64,000 nucleotides of DNA, taken from positions 22,392,462 through 22,456,461 of the forward strand of contig OZ020517.1 of assembly GCA_963971425.1 (NCBI GenBank). The letters are read 5' to 3'. The position numbers were made by a program, and so were the translations under genes. Below are positions 13,701-23,117 of the stretch, piece by piece. Origin of the DNA: Bryoerythrophyllum caledonicum. Its lineage: Eukaryota; Streptophyta; Bryopsida; Pottiales; Pottiaceae. Positions within the stretch are counted from its first letter, which is position 1; each line of letters starts with the position of its first letter. The notes under the pieces were generated by a model that saw only the letters and a program-made list of their open reading frames with translations, made no database searches and had not been told where the DNA came from.

Positions 13701-14355
13701 CACTATGAGTAAATATTGGTATTGACTCAAATTCTTGGGCAAAAGGACTTGGATAGGGAGTTTCAAAGTTTGTTTGGTCTGAGGAGTTACCTACTTCATA
13801 TGTACGATTTATTAAAGATTGGGGTATGGGGGTTCTAAACAATCGCTCTAACTCATCAAGTTGTTGATCATGAATGTTAGGTTTTTCATCCACTTCTTCC
13901 TCTTCTGAGGATCCTTCCTTTTCTAAGGATTTAGACCAAACCTTCTCACTTTGGGTCTCCCAATTTACTTCTTCCGGGCTACTAGAACAACAAGAGTGAC
14001 TCGTATATTTTTTATCTTTTCTTTTTCCTATATATTTCTTCCTAGGATTTTTTAAGGCTGCAAATACTAACTCTTCTGGGGTAAATTGTGGTGTCTTTGT
14101 GTCTGACTGAGGAGAATTTGGAGGATCGGGTAGTGTTTTATATGTTGTCTCCTTTTTTGTTTGTCTCAATGCCTTTTCTAAGGCTATTTCTATTTCCTCA
14201 TCTAGTTTGAAGGGAGAAGGAGTTGTAACAGTGTTAAAGGTAGGATTATGTACTCCTAACACTATAGTTGGTTGTTTCCTCTCTACCCTTTTCTTATAAC
14301 GTTGAGCTCTCTCGACTTTTTGTTTCTCTCTTTTCTCTTTGTCTTTTCCTGACAT
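7777..14355 (-). pseudogene. gag-pol: A1 gag-pol
   Basis: One long gag-pol region in the order gag, protease, reverse transcriptase, RNase H, integrase. Gag starts MSGKDKEKREKQKVERAQ and has a long acidic, serine-rich N-terminal arm of about 370 residues before the capsid-like part (near 13236-12700). Four CCHC zinc knuckles follow at about 12444-12000. The protease DSGSS motif lies near 11210, the reverse transcriptase FLDDF near 9915, RNase H (VDASNMAIGSVLSQ) near 9470, and the integrase zinc-binding and DDE parts (WGIDFVGPI, VSDRGTHF) at about 8900-8300. There is no chromodomain. About one break is visible; otherwise it looks whole. The start matches that of A2 at 27746, each lying just after a short conserved leader. 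Confidence 0.93.
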
Positions 14356-14413
14356 TAGTAATCCCCATAGGTTTTTTATTTTTATCCTTATTCTGAACTT
14401 AATTTTTAAATTT

Positions 14414-14698
14414 TTAATTTAAACAAAGATAAATTGCTTCCTCCGTAAGCTTCATTCCCTCAACTTCCCATGCAATGTTTCGTGGATACTTATACATAGT
14501 TAGTAAGGCTCCCATTTCATTTTCTCCCAACCATTCACTGGCTATACCTATTAAAAGGTCTATCTCACTTTCGGCTATTTTCAAATATCCCCCATCATAA
14601 GGTCCTATACGGTGATACGCACAAATTGTAGTGATTAATCTCCTAATTATTTTCCCACCATTAACTGGGGTACATAAAGGATCACTCTCTCGGTTCAT
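14414..14698 (-). CDS. A1 small upstream ORF 4 (94 aa), paralogue of ORF 3
   Basis: A 94-residue ORF ending about 60 bases before gag. Its C-terminal half (EWLGENEMGALLTMYKYPRN, ending EEAIYLCLN) matches the ORF at 14747-15028 and the single A2 ORF at 27401-27679, so ORFs 3 and 4 look like a tandem duplication. It is not recognised as a known family. It is predicted to be mostly helical and soluble, with no membrane segment or signal peptide. Conservation in A2 argues that it was a real gene of the element and not a chance frame. Confidence 0.65.
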   Translation of the reverse strand: MNRESDPLCTPVNGGKIIRRLITTICAYHRIGPYDGGYLKIAESEIDLLIGIASEWLGENEMGALLTMYKYPRNIAWEVEGMKLTEEAIYLCLN

Positions 14699-14746
14699 TT
14701 TGTCATTGGGGTACTTGTATGGTATTTCAAGGAATTATAAAGAATT

Positions 14747-15028
14747 TTAACTTGAACAAAGGTGGAGAGCCTCCATGGATAGGTTTAATTCCTTCTCTTT
14801 ATTTATGGGGTAACCTAAATATGCCAACAATTCCCCTATCTCAAGTTCACCCAACCATTCTTTTGCTTGTTCAATCAATCTCTCTATTTCAGTTTCTACT
14901 ATATCCAAATATTTCCTATCCTGACTAATGAAAGTTTCATAATAAGCTATTCTTGCATATAAGAATTTAAGGGACTTATTTCTTTCACTTTTAGAATTTA
15001 GGCGTTCAATTTTTCTCATTTGCTCCAT
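14747..15028 (-). CDS. A1 small upstream ORF 3 (93 aa)
   Basis: A 93-residue ORF that starts MEQMRKIERL and overlaps the end of the preceding ORF by 23 bases. The same start context and a similar overlap (32 bases) are found in A2. The pattern Y-K-L-x-ETEIERLI, then E-x-GELL-x3-YP and a final EALHLC, is shared with ORF 4 and more loosely with ORF 2. Function unknown. The overlapping start suggests coupled translation (reinitiation) on a multi-ORF message; this is inference. Confidence 0.65.
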   Translation of the reverse strand: MEQMRKIERLNSKSERNKSLKFLYARIAYYETFISQDRKYLDIVETEIERLIEQAKEWLGELEIGELLAYLGYPINKEKELNLSMEALHLCSS

Positions 15029-15344
15029 TGAGGTAACAATAGTGACGCCAATCAGTCAGGGTAAATGGTTCTATCTTAAATTCTCGTGACAGTGGTTCTA
15101 TTATTAATTCTCTTGGGTAATTGAATTTTTGTAAGAAAGTATTGATGATTTTTTTTCTATTAATGGAATGTTGGTTGTTGTCTTTAATACGTTCTATTTC
15201 TGTCCCCAAAAGTCTAAATAATTTCCCTTCATTGTATTGAATTTTAGAATAAATTATTAACAATCTTTTCAACCTTGTCCGTTGTTCCTTAAAAGTTTCA
15301 TTTGAGGAACTCATTTTTTTTTTTTTAAATACATAATAAATCAA
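15006..15344 (-). CDS. A1 small upstream ORF 2 (start probably at 15314, about 102 aa)
   Basis: The likely start is MSSSNETFKEQRTRLKRLL at 15314, because that is where similarity to the A2 ORF at 27115-27432 begins. The upstream in-frame methionine lies next to an A-run and is not conserved. Shared motifs are RLKRLLIIY-x-KI-x-YNE-x-KLF, KFNYPRELIIEPL and FTLT-x-W. It is basic and helical, with no known domain. The RLKRLL and FNYPREL patterns echo those of ORFs 3 and 4, so all three may be ancient duplicates. Confidence 0.65.
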   Translation of the reverse strand: MIYYVFKKKKMSSSNETFKEQRTRLKRLLIIYSKIQYNEGKLFRLLGTEIERIKDNNQHSINRKKIINTFLQKFNYPRELIIEPLSREFKIEPFTLTDWRHYCYLNGANEKN

Positions 15345-15843
15345 AGGCTACACTCACGGGAACTTCTGGATCTTTAGATAAGAAGTCGGGAAAGAATACT
15401 TTGCTCTCTAAGTTTTGTTTACTATAAACAAAGATATAAGTTTCTTGATTAAACTTGTATCCGTTCCAAGCCCCTAAGCCTCTAGAAATTAATGGTTGTG
15501 TTTGAAGTTTCAATCTACCATATTGAGCAAAAAGGTAGTGTAGTTGATATTTTAAATATAAAGTCTTTTTCTTGACAATTACTTCATTAAAACCCTCACC
15601 CTTATTCCACACTTTGTTTAAAATTAATTGTTTAATTTCTAAGGGTAGTTGTTCAAATTTTTCATTAAATGATTGATCAATTTTTAGGTGAGCCCCATAA
15701 AATTGAAATCCTTGTCCATAATACGCACCTCTATAGACACGATAAAGGGCGCTAAACAAATATGGACCACTAAAGAAGTCACTCAAAGTTTCTTCAGAAA
15801 CCTCCCATGGAAAAGTAGACATGTTGTAACAACATGTCTTCAC
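15325..15843 (-). CDS. A1 small upstream ORF 1 (172 aa; start probably MSTFPWEV)
   Basis: The first ORF after the primer-binding site. Similarity to A2 (26617-27111) begins at the internal methionine MSTFPWEVSEE, making about 165 residues the likely product. It is strongly conserved, for example GPYLFSALYRVYRGAYYGQG, YGAHLKI, NKGEGFNEVIVKKK and FFPDFLSKDPE. It is rich in aromatic residues, and no signal peptide or membrane span is evident. No family is recognised. Ogre-type Tat elements carry an unassigned ORF upstream of gag, so position is precedented, but homology is not claimed. By eye the protein is better conserved between A1 and A2 than the LTRs, pointing to past selection on the protein. 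Confidence 0.75.
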   Translation of the reverse strand: MKTCCYNMSTFPWEVSEETLSDFFSGPYLFSALYRVYRGAYYGQGFQFYGAHLKIDQSFNEKFEQLPLEIKQLILNKVWNKGEGFNEVIVKKKTLYLKYQLHYLFAQYGRLKLQTQPLISRGLGAWNGYKFNQETYIFVYSKQNLESKVFFPDFLSKDPEVPVSVAFDLLCI

Positions 15844-16000
15844 TCTTTACAAATTTTAATTTTTAAATTTTTTTAAATAATGTTTTTCAAAGTTTATAAC
15901 TTCACATAAAACTAAATGCTATGATAGTTTACTTAAGTAATTGACTTAAGTTTGACAGCTTTCCTAATTAAAATTACTTAAAAAAAAAACTTGACGGTAC
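15844..16000 (-). other. A1 short 5' leader
   Basis: About 157 bases between the primer-binding-like site and the first small ORF; AT-rich. Nothing specific is seen apart from one CTTAAG-type motif near 15935. A2 has a comparable leader of about 200 bases. Confidence 0.5.
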
Positions 16001-16021
16001 CATCCCCAGCATGGTCGCCAA
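16001..16021 (-). other. A1 primer-binding-like site
   Basis: On the minus strand TGGCGACCATGCTGGGGATG follows the LTR end after a short T-run. The identical site is present in A2 at 26399-26419. It has the TGGCGAC...GGGGA form that I recall from Tat/Ogre elements. The matching tRNA was not identified. Confidence 0.75.
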
Positions 16022-16026
16022 AAAAA

Positions 16027-18014
16027 TGTAGAGTTGGTTTTCACCACTCTAAGAAAACACCCAAGTGTACCCACACCTCATAGGATTCGTTACGGGGATG
16101 ATCATACGCCTAGTTTTAAGTATTTGGAGATTAATTGTGTCGTTAAAGCTATCTTTTTAGTTAATTCTTAAGGTTATCTATCTATTTTTAGGGAATTAGG
16201 GCGGTTAGCATCACTCTTAAGGGATCCACCCACAAAGTCTAATCCCAAAGGATCTCTCGTGCCTTAAGACGGAACATTAGTCCTTCTAAGATTGTGCTTA
16301 TGCCACTAATCCTTAAACACTTGCCACACTGGGCTAATGGAAGTTTCCATTAAGTCTCATTGCATTGGTTCTTTTAATTACAATCTTTAAGAATTCAAAT
16401 TCTTACCTCATGCAAAATTGCTCCACTTTTCACGTCCGTCCACTAAATCCACGTAATCACGTTCTTAAGACAAGGATTAGTCTCAAAAATCACATACACA
16501 AGTTAACTTAAGTCTTAAGGAATTTCAGCTCTTAAGTCTCCACTTAAGTTCACCTTTCCACAATTATCCCTTAAAGACCACGGTGTTCCACACTTACTCG
16601 TACCACTTAGTCTTTAAGATGTCTGAATTTTACTTAAGACTTCGCTCTTAGTTGACTCCATGTTCTTAAGAACACAGTTTCTGTCCTTGAGTTCTTAAGC
16701 ACTCACTTACTCAATCGGGACTGATTCTTAAGAACCTGTACTGTCTAGACCAATTCAGCCCTACAGTGTTCTTAAGTTTCTGTCTTAAGACTTCCAGAAT
16801 CGGGAATGCATCTCACTGAATGCAAATGATGTCCCATATTCTCACTCATACGGATCTTAAGTCCCAGCCCTTAAACTTAAGGGTCTACTGGTACTTAAGA
16901 TCTCAATCTTCATAAGCTTATGTATCCAAACTTGGACTTAAGATTCTTAAGTTTCTATGTTCTGTTCTTAAGTCTTTCTTTGGGATTTATTCCTTATTTT
17001 CTCTCTTATGCTAGATTCTTTTAAATACTCACAACTTAGCCTACCTTAGAGAATCCATTCTATTAAGGTTAGACTTAATGCCAATTTTTTGTATGCATAA
17101 TATGACACTCTTGCCATGCATCAAGGTATGCCACTCTTGATGTTTATTGCATCAAATTGCATTAACATGAATAAGAACTCCATTCTTATTCTTATGATAC
17201 TCAAGTTATGCTCACTCACACTCGAGATCTTATTAAGTACTTATGCATCACACATCTCATGTACTAAGTCACTTAATTTCACATTATCTCTATTAATCTT
17301 CACACTCATGATTAATGCTCCAACACACACACAAGGTCACACACACGACCTTAGTAGTTAGGGTATTTCCCTAACTTATTTCATGAAGAATAAATATACA
17401 ATGCATTCATGCATAAGAATTTTATCCACAATTAATACCTAATGCATGCACTTGTATTTACAACACACAATGTCAAATTTATGCAATGAAGTTCACATAA
17501 TATTGCAATTATACATATAACTCAAGTCACAAGACTCTACATATGCAAATTCAATAACAATTATATATTCATATATAAAATTAAATACTCTTACAACATT
17601 AAGAGTCATCAACTAGCTCTTTCACCTAAAGCTAGGGCTCACTCCAATCTTCCTCCAAGGAATTTCTATGGTAATGGCCAAGAATGCTAAAAATTCAAGC
17701 TAGTCATTCTACTCAACATCCAAGAGGTACAACTCTTGGAAAGAGGTTTTCCCTAGTAGTATTAACCATTAAGATTAATTCCACTAAATCTTCACATCTC
17801 TTCATATCCATTCATGAAAAGGTACACTCTATCCAAAGGGTGCGAGTCCAACCCTTTTCCCATTATTTCCTTATTCTTGGATATGAATAGGTACTTTCCA
17901 CCTAATTATCTACTTAGTGTAAACTTAATCATTAATTTTTTAATTCTCCATATATCTACAACCCTTTTTACACTTAATTTTCGGAAAAAAGCTAATTTTG
18001 TCATTTTGGCTCTA
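16027..18014 (-). repeat. A1 5' LTR (about 1.99 kb)
   Basis: On the minus strand this LTR begins near TGTAGAGCC and ends CTCTACA, giving short inverted ends. The part at 17318-18014 matches 1-697 base for base by eye. The interior (about 16460-17000) is rich in the hexamer CTTAAG, with roughly 17 occurrences, a looser form of the regular array in the related A2 LTR. No protein-coding function is seen; the short ORFs inside are chance ORFs duplicated with the LTR. Confidence 0.93.
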
Positions 18015-18560
18015 TAGGGACTTACCAAGGAACCCTTACGACTTCGATTCAAAGTAGGCACTGATGCGTACACTCACATCTCTGTTAGGTGTGTTGTAAC
18101 AAGTGCTACAAGCTATGACATTCTTTTGGGGCAGCAAGCATTGTATCCCATTGGTTTTGGTCATGGTTTTTGGACTGAAGAAGCATGGTTCCGACCGGGG
18201 TGGTCACAAGGGAATGGACGAAAGGAAGTAATTCCTGTCATCTTCGGTGCTTTTGTTGGTGTGGTTGAGGGATTGGTGGCAGTATATGGATGTGCTGCGG
18301 AATGGTTTTTAACTGGAGATTTATTGCTAGAGGGCAACATGTCTTCTACAGACTCACCTCCAGAGTTGGCAATGCAAGCACATAGAAAAATCAAGTCGTT
18401 TGAACAACATCCCAAGGATCCTATACCACCATGGATTTCACCAGAAAATTTAACTCAGCAATGTGAAGAGTTAGTGGAGGGGGTTCCTCCACAATTTTGG
18501 AAACCTCAATCCACACCACCACCGCTACAACAACTCGTAGATCTTCACAATGACTTTGGG
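18015..18560 (+). pseudogene. B: end of protease and linker
   Basis: The first residues after the A1 boundary read like the end of a retroviral-type aspartic protease: RLRFKVGTDAYTHISVRCVV, then SYDILLGQQALYPIGF, matching the usual 'ILLGxxxL' end. The active-site part would lie left of A1, outside the window. A linker of about 140 residues follows, tryptophan- and glycine-rich at first and then proline-rich (PPWISPENL, PPQFWKPQSTPPP), of no recognised family. It leads directly into the methyltransferase. Confidence 0.7.
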
Positions 18561-19540
18561 GGCATAATTTAAGTGAAGCTATTTGCTAGACTTGGTATTG
18601 GTTTGGCTGCTACATTGGAGGCCGGATTGTCTATACGAAGTTATACATATGTAGACAATAATATTGTGGTGAGCAGGGCTGCCAAACATCATTTAGAGAT
18701 GTTGAGGCTTCAATATCCAACACAGCTTCCCGCAAGCGCCATTCAAGATTGTATGTCTCGAGTTCCTTCAGATATTGCCTTGATTGGAGAAGAGGATCTT
18801 CGAAGGTTGGGTAGAGTAGACCTTGTGATGGTTGGATGGCCTTGCCAAGGTCATTCCCGGGCTGGATCTGGCCAAGGACTCCAAGACCCCCGCTCAGGTT
18901 TATTTTGGGAGCTCTTGCGCTTGTTACATTGGTGGCAAAAAGAGCAGGCTACAAATATGGCCTATATCCTTGAGAATGTGCCTCCACTACAAGATATTAG
19001 AGCCCAAATTCACGAGGATGTCAAAGTGGTATGTCACCACTTAGGTGACCCGGTGGCTGTAGATGCTGTAGATGCTGTAGCTCTTGGTTCCTACGCCCAT
19101 CGTTTACGATGGAAATGAACTAATTTGGCCCATGGACTAGGAATTTCAGCAGCATTACATCACATAACACGCCCTGAGGGAAGACACCTTGATGACATCT
19201 TGGAGGAGGGACGGTCTACTCAAGCGGTGGTACAAGATGATCAGCCACCTTTGGTTGTTGTTAACCGTATTGGAATGCCTCATTTGGCATTTCCTACTTT
19301 GATGAGTTATCCTCGGTCGTTTGCTTTCCGCAATGGTGGACCCGGCTTGGTGTTTGACGCTACTTCTATGCGATTGGAGGAGCCATGCGCTAATGAACAA
19401 GAGCGAGCTATGGGATTTCGGACCGGTGCCACAAGTGGGCCTGGTTTGAGAGAGTCTCAACGGCGACATTGCCTTGGGCAAGCCATGGACTTGACTTCTA
19501 TGGTTTGGTTCTTTGGAATATGTCTAGCAGCTCAACGGTA
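18561..19540 (+). pseudogene. B: C5 cytosine DNA methyltransferase domain
   Basis: The region shows the ordered motifs of a C5 DNA methyltransferase. A motif I-like stretch (LGIGLAATLEAGL) with an acidic residue after the following strand lies near 18590-18660. The catalytic motif IV, VDLVMVGWPCQGHSRAG, has its PCQ near 18840. DPRSGLFWELLRLLH follows, then motif VI ENVPP near 18972. The RLRWK-x-TNL motif VIII is near 19100, and a late QERAMGF and GQAMD motif (IX-X) near 19400-19490. SGLFWELLRLL and RLRW-x-TNL are closest in look to the DNMT3/DRM type, but that is by eye. The enzyme would transfer a methyl group from S-adenosylmethionine to cytosine. It is an internal domain of the retroelement polyprotein, between protease and reverse transcriptase; it is a fossil with several breaks. 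Confidence 0.85.
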
Positions 19541-20005
19541 CAAAAAATTTGGCATTGACAACCATCTGGGGGCAGATGCTTCAAGCCAGGGGGCAAAGAT
19601 AGTTGTGCCTCTAACTATGGAGAAGATGAATTCTTTACATGTCAAGGCTTGGCATGATGGTCGACAAGCTTGAAACCAAGCACTTGAGAAGAGAAGGGCC
19701 GAAGATGCTGTGGAGTGGCTTGTACTAGATGAGTTAAGAGGACAACGTGTGTTGTCAGCATTGGCCCAGGACCTAGGCATGAAAGATGCCAAGGAGAAGT
19801 TCAAAAGGATGTTTCTTACGAAGGAAAACCCTTATTTCATTACATCATCTCATTCTAAAGATGGTGTTGATGGTAATTCAATTAGAATAGCAATGAGTGA
19901 TGATGCATCTATTGTCCTGGACAAGGGCGATGGTGTAAGCTCGTCCAATTAGCAACCAGAGTTGGTGCTAGCACCGCCAAAGAGCCCCTAAAGAATAACA
20001 TAGTC
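19541..20005 (+). pseudogene. B: spacer between methyltransferase and reverse transcriptase
   Basis: About 465 bases of worn coding-like sequence, for example AVEWLVLDELRGQRVLSALAQ and KEKFKRMFLTKENPYF. No known domain is recognised. It may be a linker of the ancestral polyprotein. Confidence 0.5.
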
Positions 20006-22910
20006 GTGCCAATGTCAATGAACAAGGATTGGGAAATGGATATAGGCATGGGGCTCACTGATGCAGAGGCACGGAAAGTGCGAGCTTTCATACGCTTGTA
20101 CAAGGCTTGCTTTGCTTTTAAACTTACTGACTTGGAGGGCTATAAAGGCAAGCCAGTAAGGATACAATTAGAAGATGACCATCCAGCATTTAGACACCCA
20201 TATAAGCTCAGCCTTTCTGAAAGAGATGGGGTCAAATTGAGATGCAAAGAATTATTGGACGCCGGATTGGTAGAACTCTCAGATGGAGAGTATGCATGTG
20301 CCACGGAGATGCCAGCAAAGAAAGATATTCTTGGAAATTGGACAGAGAAGCGGATGTGCGGAGATTACCGTCCTATAAACAAAAAGACAAAATTTGATCG
20401 ATATCCTATGCCAACACCTGAGGAGATATTTGATGCAGTTGGAAAGGCAAAAGTTTTTAGTACTTTGGATCTGAGGTCTGGGTACCATCAATTGCCATTG
20501 AGACTAGAAGATAGGGTGAAGACGGCATTTTGGGGGGTAGATGATGATGAAAGAGATATGCTTTTCCATTGGAAGTTTTTACCTTTTGGCTTGAAGAATG
20601 CTCCGGCGTAGTTTCAACGTGTAATGGATCAAGTCTTAAAAGGGTTACCATTTGCTCGATGTTACATAGATGATGTAATCATCTTTAGTAATACACCAGA
20701 GGAGCATGTAAGACATTTACAACAAGTCTCTGACAGGCTACAAGCTTGGGGTCTTCGCTTACATCCTGGAAAATGTAAATTTTTCCATGATAAGCTGCCT
20801 TACTTGGGGCACATGATTACACTAGGAGGATTGGGAGTACATGAGGCGAAGGTATTTGAAGCTTTGAAGAGGATACCAATTCCTAGGGATGTATCAAGGT
20901 TGAGAGCATTTATAGGACTAGCTAACTATTATCGACGATTTGTTCGAGGGTTTAGTCTCTTAGCCAAACCTTTGACCCGATTGACTCGAATTGATCAAGA
21001 ATGGATTTAGGGTCCTGATCAAGAATGGATATAGGGTCCTGATCAAGAAAATGCATTTGAGGCTTTGAAGGGAGCACTTGGTTCAGCACCAGTGTTGAGG
21101 CGGCCCGATGCTCGACGGCCTTTCCAGCTCCATACAGATTGGAGTATGTTAGGAATTGGTGCCGTGTTAACTCAAAAAGATGATGATGGCAAGGAGTATG
21201 TCATTGCGTACGCTTCACGAAGCAACAATGATGCAGAGGCCAAGTATTCATCATATGAAGGGGAGTGCTTAGTAGTTGTGTGGGCCGTTGCCCACTTTCG
21301 CCCATATCTTTACGGTCAAAGCTTTACCCTTGTGACAGATCATCAACCTTTAAAATGGTTGATGGAATCTGATAAACTTACATGAAAGTTGGCTAGATTG
21401 GCCTTGCTATTACAAGAGTATGATTTTGAAGTAGTCCACAAGGCGGGATTGCAAAATTTAGATGTTGATGGCTTGAGCCGCAATCCAAGCCCGTTGGAAG
21501 AGGACTTGACTGGTGCCAGGTGGCATGGTACTTGTGATCAGGAAGCAGTGCCTCGGTAGCATGCTTCATCTTATTTGGCATGGATGGAAGGAAGATCTGG
21601 CCAAGATATAGGAGGAACTGGACTGGATGTTGTTGATGAGGACTTGGATGCAAAAGGACCTCGAGTCACCATTGATGTGTGGAAGGACCAAGGAATTCTA
21701 CATCGTCTTCAACATGGGGAGTTTTTGCCTAATACCACACCTCAAGAAAGAGACCGAATAGCTCATTGTTTGGCTAGGTTTCATTGGGAGAGTGGACTTA
21801 TATTCTGAATATGGCCGGATGGAACACAAAATGTTGTGCCTAGGCTTGACCAACGTCTTCAATTGATACGTCAAGTTCATGAAGAGTTGGGCCATTTTGG
21901 AGTACGTCGGACGTATTCAATGTTACGTGGTTTATATTGGTGGATGGGCATGCAACAAGAGGTGGCAATCTATGTAGGAAGGTGTGAAGTGTGCGATCGA
22001 GTGAGATCAAGCTTCAACACTCTAACTCCTCAATTACGGCCTTTACCAATCATGGGTTTGGGTTATAGATGGAGTCTTGACTTTGCTGGACCATTAATAA
22101 CCACATCACGAGGTGCCAAGTATGTACTTGTGATGATAGAGCACTTCAGCAAATGGATTGAGTTGGTAGCACTACTACAAAATTCCGCGGAACTAGCAGC
22201 AGCGGCATTCCTAGACCGTGTATTGGCTAGATTTGGAGCTCCAGGTGAAGTGTTGACAGACCAAGGAAGAGAATTTTTGGGAGAATTTGAAGAGCTTTGT
22301 ACAAAGGCTTTGATTGATCACCGTACTACATCGAAAAATCATCCAGAGGCTGATGGATTGGCAGAGAGGGTGGTTCAAACAGTCAAACGCGGGTTACGCA
22401 AATACGGGTTGTTGGTAGGCAATCATCAAGATTGGGATTTGAAGTTGCCATGGATAGCAATGGGCTATCGTTTTAGTTGACAAGCCTCTCTTGCATCATA
22501 TAGCCCTTACCAGCTATTGTATGGCAGAGAGCCAATATTACCATCGGCATTAAGGGAGAAATTGGATTCTGTAGTGGACTTGGATGACCCCGGAGTTTGG
22601 GCAGAGGTGCTACGAGATCAAGCCGAGTATTTCCAGAGAGCCATGCCAATAGCTATGGAAAATTTGGCAATAGCACAACACAGAGATACTCTGAGATATG
22701 CACGTATTAGAAGTGGGGCTTATAAGCCTCAACTTCGTCGATTTAAGGTTGGAGATTACGTGTATTTACAACGTAAGACACCAACAACCTTGGATGTTCG
22801 GGTAGGGAGGACCATTTTAAGGGTCAAGGCAATTCTGCCCAGTGGAGTAGTTCTTTTGGAGGGAAAAGATGGACAAGAGTGCAGAGATAACACAAAAAAA
22901 TTGTGCTCCT
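20006..22910 (+). pseudogene. pol: B: reverse transcriptase, RNase H and integrase
   Basis: In order: reverse transcriptase with DYRPINKKTKFDRYPMP, FSTLDLRSGYHQLPL and the CYIDDVIIFS active-site block (near 20670); RNase H with TDWSMLGIGAVLTQ (near 21140) and YEGECLVVVWAV; and integrase with an H-H-C-C zinc-binding part (ELGHFGVRRTYSML, CEVCDRV; near 21890-22000) and the DDE parts WSLDFAGPL, LTDQGREF and HPEADGLAERVVQTVKRG (near 22075-22390). The C-terminal part (FKVGDYVYLQRKTPT) resembles a GPF/GPY module. This is the standard gypsy order. Its clade is different from the three Tat/Athila-like families in the window. Several breaks are present. Confidence 0.9.
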
Positions 22911-22937
22911 TGTCATCTACCAATTGAAGGGACTATG

Positions 22938-23117
22938 GATAAAAAATTGGCAGTTGTTCCATCTGGATACAAATGTTTTATTTGTGGAGAAAGCAAGGGT
23001 GCTGCAACTATGTTGCTATGCGATTTGTGTCAACGAGGTTGGCATATGGCATGCCTTCGACCGCCATTAGTTGTTCTCCCTATTGGGCGTTGGACTTGTC
23101 CCCATTGTAGGGACTAA
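22938..23117 (+). pseudogene. B: C-terminal PHD finger
   Basis: The end of the integrase region carries a Cys4-His-Cys3 finger: CFICGES, then LLCDLCQRGWHMACLRPP, then WTCPHCRD before the stop. Spacing (C-x2-C, C-x2-C, H-x2-C, C-x2-C) and the tryptophan before the last pair are typical PHD features. PHD fingers read histone H3 tails, so in a retroelement the likely role is to steer integration to marked chromatin, as chromodomains do in chromoviruses. It looks better preserved than the rest. A slightly different reading frame from integrase is possible, so how it was joined to pol is uncertain. Confidence 0.85.

Larger units (their letters stand above)
1..18014 (-). mobile_element. Element A1: Ty3/gypsy LTR retrotransposon, Tat/Athila-like, nearly whole
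   Basis: The element reads on the minus strand. Its 5' LTR lies at 16027-18014 and its 3' LTR runs from 699 off the left edge. Between them, in element order, are a primer-binding-like site, four small ORFs, gag-pol, a spacer, a large accessory coding region and a polypurine tract. The roughly 697 bases of the two LTRs that can be compared look identical, so the insertion is recent. It lies inside element B, whose protease reading resumes at 18015. The pol proteins have a non-chromovirus look: a FLDDF-type reverse transcriptase centre and no chromodomain after integrase. About two or three breaks are present in all. The family assignment by motif is firm; the exact lineage within the Tat/Athila group is inference. 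Confidence 0.92.

Noticed and set aside
18561-19540. A host DNA methyltransferase gene
   Set aside because: It is flanked on the same strand by a protease end and by reverse transcriptase, RNase H and integrase at the normal polyprotein spacing, so it belongs to the retroelement.
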